Assembly (NCBI RefSeq): GCF_014596945.1
Contig: NZ_JACVXB010000002.1
Location: forward strand, 62,001 to 126,000
Direction of reading: 5' to 3'
Origin: Aestuariibaculum sediminum
GTDB lineage: Bacteria; Bacteroidota; Bacteroidia; Flavobacteriales; Flavobacteriaceae
DNA length: 64,000 bases
Part shown: positions 11,474-20,007 of the stretch, piece by piece
Numbering within the stretch: the stretch's first letter is position 1
How the letters are laid out: each line of letters opens with the position of its first letter
Position numbers and translations under genes: made by a program
Notes under the pieces: generated by a model
The model's database searches: none
Seen by the model: the letters and a program-made list of their open reading frames with translations, nothing else
What the model was told of the DNA's origin: nothing

Positions 11474-12718
11474 ATGAAAGAGTATTTCAATCAACCAGTA
11501 AGTAAGTTCACATTAGGATCAATAATGTTGCTGTTTATAATAGCTTTTTCTTGCTCTTCAAATGGTGCATCAGATGATGATGTTGTTCAAGAGGAAGAAG
11601 TAGAAGAAGTAGTAGAACTACCAGAGGTAAGTACAAATGAGCCAGAAGATTTGACGGCTATTAGTGCCACGTTTTGGGCGAAAATTGTAAATGATGGAGG
11701 TGCAAGTATTACAGAAAGAGGAATTTGTTATGGGTTTAACGAAAACCCTACTTACAGTAAGGATTTTAAAACAAAAGCGAATTCTTATAATGGATCTGGA
11801 GAGTTCAAAACAAACCTTACAGACCTAGAAAGCAATAAAACATATTATGCGCGAGCTTATGCTATAAATAGCAAAGGAGTAGGGTATGGTAATCAAATTA
11901 GCTTTGTAACTCAAAATGTGCAAGACCCGGTTTTGGCAATTGGCGAAAAGGTCTCGGGAGCTCATGATATCTTTTTAGAGATTATTTTAGAGGATTCAGG
12001 AGATTTAGATATAGAAGAAGTAGGGATTGTTTATAATACTTCAGGAGGAGCTACAATAGATGAAGATAGTAAAATTGTGAGTAGTGAAGTTCAAAATAAT
12101 TACTTGCAAAGAGTAACAGGATTGGACCCTGAAACACCTTATTTTTTTAGACCATATGCTAAAACTACTAAAGGGGTTATTTACAGCGACCAGGTTTCGG
12201 TGAGCACTATAAAAAAAGGGAATTTCACATGGGATTTATGGAATCCAGCCTCTAACCCAGATGCAGAAACACAAGCCGCTTATGATCGTATAACTGAAGC
12301 TTTTAATATTGCTACGACTTACTATAATAATTTCACATCTATTGTAAAACATGTTAATGTAAATTATTCTCCAGGAACACCTACAGCTGATGCCAACTTT
12401 GATGGTTGGATAAATATGGGGGCAAAAGTTAGTTATCAAAAAGCAGGTACCGCAATGCATGAAATGGCTCATACTGTGGGAGTGGGAACGCACTGGAAAT
12501 ATGCAGAGTTAATGCAAGGAACATGGCAAGGTTCTCGTGCAAATACAATTTTAAAACTACTTACTAGAGATAGTAATGCGGTAATAAAAGGTGATGGTAC
12601 GCATTTTTGGCCATATGGAATTAATGGTGCTCATGAAGATAGTGGATCCGATGAGTTGTATATGATACATGCCCTTATCATACAAGGTATGAAGACAGAT
12701 GGATTACCAAGTAATTAA
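11474..12718 (+). CDS. Lipoprotein with FN3-like repeats and C-terminal HExxH zinc-peptidase-like domain
   Basis: A 414-residue lipoprotein (IIAFSCSSNGASDDD) with a short acidic linker. Two FN3-like repeats follow at about residues 50-145 and 150-240 (each has the TERGICYG / EEVGIVYN strand and the TYYARAYAINSKG / PYFFRPYAKTTKG strand). The C-terminal domain of about 170 residues contains GTAMHEMAHTVGVGTHW: HExxH at residues 329-333 and a third His at 340. That resembles a zinc-binding gluzincin/metzincin-like site, but the spacing HExxHxxGxxxH is one residue longer than the metzincin motif. Later motifs are THFWPYGINGAHED and ELYMIHALIIQGM. I do not recognise a characterised family. Within a carbohydrate locus it could be a glycopeptidase acting on a protein-linked glycan, or a non-catalytic binding protein. 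Confidence 0.75.
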   Translation: MKEYFNQPVSKFTLGSIMLLFIIAFSCSSNGASDDDVVQEEEVEEVVELPEVSTNEPEDLTAISATFWAKIVNDGGASITERGICYGFNENPTYSKDFKTKANSYNGSGEFKTNLTDLESNKTYYARAYAINSKGVGYGNQISFVTQNVQDPVLAIGEKVSGAHDIFLEIILEDSGDLDIEEVGIVYNTSGGATIDEDSKIVSSEVQNNYLQRVTGLDPETPYFFRPYAKTTKGVIYSDQVSVSTIKKGNFTWDLWNPASNPDAETQAAYDRITEAFNIATTYYNNFTSIVKHVNVNYSPGTPTADANFDGWINMGAKVSYQKAGTAMHEMAHTVGVGTHWKYAELMQGTWQGSRANTILKLLTRDSNAVIKGDGTHFWPYGINGAHEDSGSDELYMIHALIIQGMKTDGLPSN

Positions 12719-12805
12719 AATAAATTCATTCAATTAAACCGACGCGTTACTCTTTTTATAAAAGAGGAGAGAAATAAAAATAATCAATAACTAAATTTAA
12801 AGAAC

Positions 12806-13678
12806 ATGAAAAAAATTACAAATTTTATTTTGACGGCAATTATAATGGTTGCCACTAATGGAGTAATAGCTCAAAACTTGATTCCAGATTGGGATGCAAA
12901 TGGTTTAACAGGAGCAGGTACAGAAGCCAACAAATGGGGGTTTGGATCAGATGGTGCTGTATGGGGTGAAGCCAATGGAGGCAGCTGTAGATATCGAGAT
13001 GGAATTACTTATAATATAGAAGGCGGAGGAACTTACGGAGGAAGACATTTTCTTTACAGATGGGATGGTGATACAGCAAATGCAAATTCAGTAATGTCAT
13101 TAGGTGTGCCTGTGAATAAAGGGGTAACAACTGAACAAGCAGGCATACCAATGACAGGGAATTTGAATTATACTATTACCGGATATTATGCTTGGTTAAA
13201 TAATGCAAATGCTCCTACTTATGAATTTGGGTTTGGTCAAACTCCAACAGGAACACCAATAACCTCAGCATCTTTTGAAGCACCAGTGAGAGAAATTTAT
13301 CACCCTTTTACACTCAACTTTACCCCAACTGTGAGTGGAGACTACTTTTTTCAAGTAAGACAAATAGACGGAAGAACTAGTGGTACAACAGGAAATGGAG
13401 GTATCATATTGTTGGCTAACCTAAGTATTGAACAGAATACTTTAAGTATAAATAATGCTACATCACCAGTCTCTTCAAATATTAAAGGTATTGGAAACAG
13501 AGTTTTTGTATCTGATGTAAAAACTGCTACAGAAATAAAAATTTACAGTATAGATGGTTCTTTAATAAAGACTATAAATACATCTAATGATATGGATTTT
13601 AATTTCAGATCAGGCCTTTGGATTGCGACCTTAAAAACCTCTGAAGGACAAAAATCGGTAAAACTTTTAGTGAAATAA
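12806..13678 (+). CDS. Secreted T9SS-type protein, stand-alone putative carbohydrate-binding module
   Basis: A 290-residue protein: signal peptide (ending GVIAQ), one beta-rich module of about 190 residues, then a short C-terminal domain of the T9SS sorting type (KIYSIDGSLIKTI, then LWIATLKTSEGQKSVKLLVK). The YPNP core usual for such domains is absent. The module (NLIPDWDANGLTGAGTEANKWGF, the RYRD motif, FLYRWDGD, NNANAPTYEFGFG, REIYHPFTLNFTP) is clearly homologous to the N-terminal module of the next gene. No catalytic signature is seen. It may be a secreted accessory binding protein for the BNR-4 enzyme's substrate. A hairpin terminator follows 40 bp later. Confidence 0.8.
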   Translation: MKKITNFILTAIIMVATNGVIAQNLIPDWDANGLTGAGTEANKWGFGSDGAVWGEANGGSCRYRDGITYNIEGGGTYGGRHFLYRWDGDTANANSVMSLGVPVNKGVTTEQAGIPMTGNLNYTITGYYAWLNNANAPTYEFGFGQTPTGTPITSASFEAPVREIYHPFTLNFTPTVSGDYFFQVRQIDGRTSGTTGNGGIILLANLSIEQNTLSINNATSPVSSNIKGIGNRVFVSDVKTATEIKIYSIDGSLIKTINTSNDMDFNFRSGLWIATLKTSEGQKSVKLLVK

Positions 13679-13718
13679 ACTTTAGTTTTTCAAAATTTTG
13701 AATGAATTTATTTAAATA

Positions 13719-13757
13719 AAATTAGGCCGAGACGTAATTGTTTCGACCTAATTTTTA
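13719..13757 (+). terminator. Hairpin terminator between the two module-sharing genes
   Basis: A 15-bp stem (13719-13733 with 13740-13754) with one mismatch and one G-T wobble and a 6-nt loop leads into a T-rich run. It follows the stand-alone module gene and lies just upstream of the BNR-4 gene start. Confidence 0.7.
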
Positions 13758-13784
13758 TTAATGTTAAAATTAATTTTTATAAAA

Positions 13785-16700
13785 ATGAAAATACGAGCAT
13801 TAATTTTATTCCTTTTTTTAATTGTATTAACAATAAGCAATGTTAATGCTCAAAATTTAATTTCATACTGGGACGCCAATGGGTTAACAGGAGAAGGGAG
13901 TGAAGCCAATAAATGGGGTTTCGCAGCTTCAACAGGAGGTACAGACTGGCAACAGGCTAATCAATTAGGTGTAAGATATCGAGATGTTACAACAGTATCT
14001 GTCGAAGGAGGCTCAACTTTTACAGGACGAGAATTTTTATACCGTTGGGAAGGAAGTTATATTGGGTCAATGATGTCTTTAGGTACACCATTAAACCAAG
14101 GTGTAAACACCGATAGACGTGGAATAAATTTAGAAGAAGGAAAAGCTTATAACTTTTCAGGTTTATTTCAATGGATAAATAATGCAAATGCTCCAACTTA
14201 CGAGTTTACAGTTTCAGATGCTCCAATAGGAGGAAATGTTATCGTTAGTAAGACTTATAATACATCTACAAGAGAATTGTATAAACCTTTCGAGATTTAT
14301 TTTGAAGTACCCTCGAGTGGCGAGTATTATATTCGGGTAGAGCAAATTGCAGGTCTAAGTGGAACACAAGGAGGACTTATTGGTTTGGCTAATTTAGATT
14401 TAAAAGAAACAGCAGTTGTAACACCTTCACCCCCTTATTTAAAAACTGGAACTAAAATTTTAACTGAAGATGGAACTTGGTGCTGGTTTCAGGACCCCAG
14501 AGCTATATACCACAAAGGACAGAAGGAACAAACATATTCAGGTTGGATTACTCACGACGGTAAAATACAAGTAGCAAGTTACAACCATGAAACAGGAGAG
14601 ATTATAGAAACCACAATTAAAGAAGATTTTCAGGTAGATGATCATAACAACCCAACTTTTTTAATTAGAAATGATGGACGCATCATGGTGTGTTATTCTG
14701 GACATTTTTTTGGGCCTATGCGTGTGCTAATATCAGAAGCCCCTGAAGATATAACCTCATTTGGTCCAGAATCAACTTTCGGAACATCAGTAACCTATGC
14801 TAACCCCTATCAAATTGGTAGTAGTATATATATGTTTTACCGAGATGGAAGCACATGGCACCCGAGTATTGCGATTTCAAATGATGGAGGCGTAACATGG
14901 GGAGCGCCACAAACACTTATAAAAAGAGATGCTAATCAAAAAAGACCCTACGTAAAATACACCCAAGATAGCCAGGAAGGAATTCACATCACTTTTACAA
15001 CTGGGCATCCTAGGCAGGAAGCGGCAAATAAAATCTACTATGTGTATTTTAAAGATAATAAATTTTATAAAGCCGATGGGACTTTTATTAAGGACTATAC
15101 AGGAACAGCTTCTGCTTTAGATATTGATGCCGGAGAACCAGAAGTTGTTTACGATGCTTCACAAGGAAAAGGCTGGACCTGGGATATTGCTCTTGATGAA
15201 AATGAAGACCCTGTAATATTATATGCAGCTTTTCCAGACGATTATAATCACCATTATTATTATGCGACATGGGATGGCACACAATGGAATAATAGACATA
15301 TTGTAAACAGTGGTCGATGGTTTCCTCAAACTCCAAGTGGACAAACAGAACCTGAACCTAATTACTCAGGTGGGTTGAGTGTAGATCCGAACGATGTGTC
15401 AACAGTTTATTTATCTAAGCAAGTGGATGGTGTATTTGAAATTTATAAGTATCAAACACCAGACGCTGGTATAACATGGACTTCAGAAGCTATAACACAA
15501 AATACACCGTCTAACATGATTAATGTGAGGCCTGTTGTACCACGTCATCATAAATCAGGATATTTTGATGTTATGTGGATGAGGGGCACATACGTGACTT
15601 ACCAAAACTATTATACATCGATCATGTATTTAAGTCCAAATGACGATATAAAATACTTCGACTTTGGCACCAATAACTCAGAATTGGACACAGACGCTAT
15701 TCAAGTTACTAATAACTCACAATATAATGGTGACTATGGTTTTGTTGATGTTACAGGTTTATTGGCAGTCGATGAATCGCAAAATAATAAATCTCAAACA
15801 GATTATGTTGAAGGAACGAGTCCATATACATTTAAAGTTAATGCATTTAACGGAACGTATACTATAACTCTTGTACAAGGAACAAACACAAAAGCACTCA
15901 GCGGACAATATGTTAAAGCTAACGGAGTAACAGTTATTAATAACGGATCATCTAGCATAGGGGAGTGGAAATCTTATACTTTTGATGTTGATGTAACTAA
16001 CGGTACGTTAGAGCTAGAAATAAGTGGTTCTAATGAAAATAATAATTTGTGGGTTATTAATAGTTTGTTGATAGAAACCAAAGAATTAGATGCTAATGGC
16101 TTAAATATAAATGAAGAGAATATAGAACTTTATGAAGTTGATGAAGCTCAATTACATTATACCACATTCCCAGTAAATGTTAATCCAGAAGACATTTCAT
16201 GGACATCAAGTAATGAAAATATAGTTACAGTTGACGCCAATGGATTGGTAACCGCTGTCTCACCAGGAACAGCTACCATATCTGCCAGTATTAATCAAGG
16301 CACTATTCAAGATTCTTGTTTATTAACAGTTAACCCAATAGTAACAATGCCAGATGCGGTAACTTTTGATTTTGGTACCACTACTTCGCCATTATTATCT
16401 GGAGCTGAAAGAGTTGATGAAACCAGTATGTTAAATGCTTCATATGGTTGGTTAACTACCAATGGAATATTAACACGGGATCGTGGGAGTTCAGATGCTT
16501 ACCCAGAACGCGATTTTGCTTTGTCATCGATAGATAAAGAATTTAGAGTGTATTTAGATAATGGTATTTATCATATTAAAACAACTCATGGGGATAATCA
16601 ATATGCACATGATAATATGTTTTTACAAGCAAATGGAGAAAATGTGGTGAATAATTTTTCGTGTGTATCTGGAGATTATATAATCAACGAGTTCGATATT

Positions 16701-17054
16701 AACATTACAAATCGAAAATTAGAAATTATTATTGGAGACCAGGGAGGGAGTGATGTAAACTGGGTATGGAATACTCTTGAAATAGTTAAAACGGGTAGTT
16801 TAGGTATTGAGGACGAGTCATATGCAGAAAACGGGTTTAAATTATATCCGAATCCAGTTGACAATATTTTAAATATAACATCTTATAAAAATCAAATTCA
16901 AAAAATAGAAATATTCAATGTACTTGGTAAGAAATTGCTAGAAATTAAAGATTCGCACCGTATCGATGTTTCTAATTTTAGTAACGGACTTTATTTTTTC
17001 AGAGTTTATTCAGATAATGAGCAGGTATATACAAAATGTATAGTCAAGAAATGA
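13785..17054 (+). CDS. Multidomain BNR-4 beta-propeller protein (putative lyase or glycosidase), T9SS-exported
   Basis: The start is placed at the second ATG (13785), which gives a clean signal peptide (MKIRALILFLFLIVLTIS...NAQ); an ATG at 13761 is also in frame. Residues about 25-200 are the same module as in the preceding gene. Residues about 215-630 are a BNR-4 propeller (TWCWFQDPRAIYHKG, the DDHNNP motif, and Asp-box-like SNDGGVTWG). Next come a malectin-like domain opening with FDFG (about 630-765), a bacterial Ig-like BIG2 domain (near 780-850), a second FDFG malectin-like domain (about 860-1010), and a T9SS sorting domain with YPNP. Seven-bladed propellers of this kind occur among ulvan lyases and rhamnose/glucuronate-acting enzymes, so an uronate- or rhamnose-directed activity is plausible but unproven. 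Confidence 0.8.
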   Translation: MKIRALILFLFLIVLTISNVNAQNLISYWDANGLTGEGSEANKWGFAASTGGTDWQQANQLGVRYRDVTTVSVEGGSTFTGREFLYRWEGSYIGSMMSLGTPLNQGVNTDRRGINLEEGKAYNFSGLFQWINNANAPTYEFTVSDAPIGGNVIVSKTYNTSTRELYKPFEIYFEVPSSGEYYIRVEQIAGLSGTQGGLIGLANLDLKETAVVTPSPPYLKTGTKILTEDGTWCWFQDPRAIYHKGQKEQTYSGWITHDGKIQVASYNHETGEIIETTIKEDFQVDDHNNPTFLIRNDGRIMVCYSGHFFGPMRVLISEAPEDITSFGPESTFGTSVTYANPYQIGSSIYMFYRDGSTWHPSIAISNDGGVTWGAPQTLIKRDANQKRPYVKYTQDSQEGIHITFTTGHPRQEAANKIYYVYFKDNKFYKADGTFIKDYTGTASALDIDAGEPEVVYDASQGKGWTWDIALDENEDPVILYAAFPDDYNHHYYYATWDGTQWNNRHIVNSGRWFPQTPSGQTEPEPNYSGGLSVDPNDVSTVYLSKQVDGVFEIYKYQTPDAGITWTSEAITQNTPSNMINVRPVVPRHHKSGYFDVMWMRGTYVTYQNYYTSIMYLSPNDDIKYFDFGTNNSELDTDAIQVTNNSQYNGDYGFVDVTGLLAVDESQNNKSQTDYVEGTSPYTFKVNAFNGTYTITLVQGTNTKALSGQYVKANGVTVINNGSSSIGEWKSYTFDVDVTNGTLELEISGSNENNNLWVINSLLIETKELDANGLNINEENIELYEVDEAQLHYTTFPVNVNPEDISWTSSNENIVTVDANGLVTAVSPGTATISASINQGTIQDSCLLTVNPIVTMPDAVTFDFGTTTSPLLSGAERVDETSMLNASYGWLTTNGILTRDRGSSDAYPERDFALSSIDKEFRVYLDNGIYHIKTTHGDNQYAHDNMFLQANGENVVNNFSCVSGDYIINEFDINITNRKLEIIIGDQGGSDVNWVWNTLEIVKTGSLGIEDESYAENGFKLYPNPVDNILNITSYKNQIQKIEIFNVLGKKLLEIKDSHRIDVSNFSNGLYFFRVYSDNEQVYTKCIVKK

Positions 17055-17114
17055 TTTTAGGAAATTAACACAATCGAATAATAACATAAATAACTATTTT
17101 TTAATATAAAGATT

Positions 17115-19871
17115 ATGAAAAGCATAATGAATAAAACAAATATAAATTCATGTCTCCAGAGTATGAATTTATTTATATATAAAGAGCCAAGAAGTATGCA
17201 ACTTTTTCTAATAATGTTATTTAGTGCTTTTGCTTTGGAGTCCTTTTCTCAAACAGATGTTACTAGTATTTATTTAACAAATGCAGACTTTAATACAAAT
17301 TGTAATTATACTACGGGAACATCGGGGACAGTTGCAACGGCAGATCCGGCGAATACAAGTACCATTGAAGGTTGGACACTTACTTCAGCTCAAGCCTGGA
17401 GTGCAGCAGCTACTTTCGAACATGGTTGGAACGGCTCCTTTAATGGTGTTACAACTCCTACTTCAGGAGCAGATGGAGCTTTTGGAACAGGGCAGGGAGC
17501 AATAGGATTAACAGCAGGATGGAGTGGAAGTCTTATTTATAGTCAGCAGGTTACTTTAGATCCTGGTTTGTATACCTTCGAATTTGCTACAGCCTTTTTA
17601 GGACAAAATAATATTGCAGAAAACTTGACGGGTTGGTTGGGTGATGATGGATATGTTGTTTTATCTAACGCCAATTCAGTGCAAGCGTTAGGATATTGGT
17701 ATACCCTTCAATTATCAATTCGCATAGTATCTCAAACAACTGGTAAGATACAAGTAGGAATGAAACCACATCAGTCAGGCTCCACATCAAACGCGAGAGT
17801 TTTTATTGACTATGTGAAAATTATTAGTCAGCCTGTTAATAAAGATGCATTACAAGCATTAGTTAATACCGCAAATAGTATGTTAGCTAATCCTGAAGAA
17901 GTCCCTGCTGGGTCTACAGTATACCAAGATCTTCAATCAGCTGTATCTAATGCGCAAGAAGTTCTAGATAATGGTGCTGCTACAACAAGTGCTATTTTGA
18001 AAGCGGAAGATGATATGAATAAGGCAATTGATGATGTAGAGGCTGCAATTTTCGAGGCCTCACAAACAATTTTTGATAATTATACAGCTACTTATACCTC
18101 GCTTACAGATATTAATATGAAGTTAACGGGTAAGGGGCAAGTTACTTTAACTTCGTCGTCAGACCCCATAGTTAATAGTGCTATCGATTTAGCCTCACCT
18201 GATGCTTGGGTTTATTTTGAAAACTTAAAACCATCTCAGGTTGCAACCTCATATTTAAACTATTTTAAAGTTAATGGGCAGGACGCAGCTGTAGGAAATA
18301 ATATAAGAATTACCAATTATTTGAATGGGGCAATGGTTATAGCTCATTCTAATAACTATAACGCTTTAACCGTGTTTGATGGAGCCGCCCAGGGAGGAAC
18401 ATCAAGGAACCTTTCAATTAATCAGCATTACAAAACCGCAGAATTAGGAGCAATGGCTGATAATATTGAGTCATTTATACTTAAACGTGGATATATGGCA
18501 ACATTTGCCAGTAACGAAAACGGAACAGGAACAAGTAGAGTGTACATAGCAGATGATGACGATGTCATTGTAGATGTTATGCCCGAGGGACTTTCCAATA
18601 CCGTGTCTATGGTAGTAGTGCGGCAATGGAGATGGACAACAAAAAAAGGTTGGAGAGGAAGCGCATCTGGAGCAGATCAGTTCAATGCAGGCTCAAGTTA
18701 TGATTATAATAATTCAAATTACGGGACATTAGATGTGGAGTATGTACCAATGAGACACAATCCAAACTGGAATGCTTACAGTAATTTTATGGATAAATTT
18801 GGAAGTACACATGCACTTGGTTATAATGAACCAGATAACTCTGTCGATGATGGTTTTAGCTCGGTAGCTGATGCTATTAATGCGTGGCCGAACATGATGG
18901 CATCTGGGTTACGCTTGGGTTCACCAGCACCAACTGATGGTGGTCTAAATTGGTTATACAGTTTTATGGATCAATGTGATGAATTAGGTTATCGTGTAGA
19001 TTTTGTAGCTTGGCATTTTTATCGTGCAAATAATACGGCACAACAGCTTTACGACCAATTATTAGCCATACATAACAGAACAGGACGCCCTATTTGGATA
19101 ACCGAATTTAATAACGGATGTAACTGGACTTATAATGGTAACGAACCAACTCAGGAAGAAAACGCTCAGGTTATTCAAGATTTTATTAATATGTTGGAAG
19201 ATGCACCTTTTGTAGAAAGGTATTACGTTTGGGATGGTTGTAATGAATCTTTGAGAATGACCAATTACGACGGATCTTTGAAACCAGCGGGAATAATTTA
19301 TCGTGATCTTGAATCTACTATGGCTTTTGGGGAAGACTTTTATAACGATTGTGAGCAACCAGTAATTACACCTTATGTTCAGGTTAACAACGGAGAATGG
19401 ACAACTAATACAGATCTAACTGTAAATCCAGGTGATCAAGTAAGGTTCGGACCACAACCATTCGGGGGCACTTGGAGTTGGAGTGGATGTGGTATCTCAG
19501 GTTCATCTAGAGAACAAGTTATTTACCCAACCGACCCATGCACAGTAACAGCAACAAACACCAGCATTTGTGGCGCAAAAAGCACTGTGGTTTATAAAAT
19601 AAACGGAGGAACTTTAAGTACGGATCAAGTTGAAAATAATATAGGTATATACCCCAACCCTGCAAACAATTTTATAAATATTGTTTTAAAAGGAAATTAC
19701 GATGATACCAATGTAATACTTTTCGATTTAACGGGGAAAATTGTTTTAAAGACTAATTTAATAAAAGATGAGAATAAGATTGATTTAAGTCATCTTTCTT
19801 CTGGTATGTATGTAGTTAAAATTAAAAATCAAAATCAATCGTTTAGTGTTAAGAAAATAATAAAATTATAG
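17115..19871 (+). CDS. GH128-like (Asl1-type) glycoside hydrolase with N-terminal modules, T9SS-exported
   Basis: A 918-residue protein. The hydrophobic signal segment starts at an internal Met (17196, MQLFLIMLFSAFALESFSQ), which may be the true start. Residues about 50-235 are a beta-sandwich binding-like module. A FIVAR-like helical segment follows (near 245-305), then a second beta-rich module (310-500). The catalytic region has LGYNEPDN with Glu572 and RPIWITEFN with Glu664, the acid/base and nucleophile pattern of the Glyco_hydro_cc/GH128 fold; FVAWHFYR lies between. The C-terminus has YPNP and GMYVVKI of the T9SS domain. Characterised GH128 enzymes are beta-1,3-glucanases, but this modular bacterial subtype may differ. 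Confidence 0.75.
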   Translation: MKSIMNKTNINSCLQSMNLFIYKEPRSMQLFLIMLFSAFALESFSQTDVTSIYLTNADFNTNCNYTTGTSGTVATADPANTSTIEGWTLTSAQAWSAAATFEHGWNGSFNGVTTPTSGADGAFGTGQGAIGLTAGWSGSLIYSQQVTLDPGLYTFEFATAFLGQNNIAENLTGWLGDDGYVVLSNANSVQALGYWYTLQLSIRIVSQTTGKIQVGMKPHQSGSTSNARVFIDYVKIISQPVNKDALQALVNTANSMLANPEEVPAGSTVYQDLQSAVSNAQEVLDNGAATTSAILKAEDDMNKAIDDVEAAIFEASQTIFDNYTATYTSLTDINMKLTGKGQVTLTSSSDPIVNSAIDLASPDAWVYFENLKPSQVATSYLNYFKVNGQDAAVGNNIRITNYLNGAMVIAHSNNYNALTVFDGAAQGGTSRNLSINQHYKTAELGAMADNIESFILKRGYMATFASNENGTGTSRVYIADDDDVIVDVMPEGLSNTVSMVVVRQWRWTTKKGWRGSASGADQFNAGSSYDYNNSNYGTLDVEYVPMRHNPNWNAYSNFMDKFGSTHALGYNEPDNSVDDGFSSVADAINAWPNMMASGLRLGSPAPTDGGLNWLYSFMDQCDELGYRVDFVAWHFYRANNTAQQLYDQLLAIHNRTGRPIWITEFNNGCNWTYNGNEPTQEENAQVIQDFINMLEDAPFVERYYVWDGCNESLRMTNYDGSLKPAGIIYRDLESTMAFGEDFYNDCEQPVITPYVQVNNGEWTTNTDLTVNPGDQVRFGPQPFGGTWSWSGCGISGSSREQVIYPTDPCTVTATNTSICGAKSTVVYKINGGTLSTDQVENNIGIYPNPANNFINIVLKGNYDDTNVILFDLTGKIVLKTNLIKDENKIDLSHLSSGMYVVKIKNQNQSFSVKKIIKL

Positions 19872-20007
19872 ATGAATAAAAAGTAATAGCCTTATTAGTC
19901 TATTATTTGTTTTTACAATTTATATGCAAATTATTTTACCTTAACTAAAACCTTAAACTGTTGCTTAAAAATATAATGTTAATAATACTTCTGAGTTAAA
20001 AAATAGT

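Noticed and set aside
12750-12775. Hairpin CTCTTTT/AAAAGAG as a terminator after the HExxH gene
   Set aside because: The stem is short and AT-rich and is followed by GGAGAG rather than a T-run.
13785-17054. Definite ulvan lyase assignment for the BNR-4 protein
   Set aside because: The propeller family contains several activities and I could not align catalytic residues by eye; only a fold-level statement is justified.
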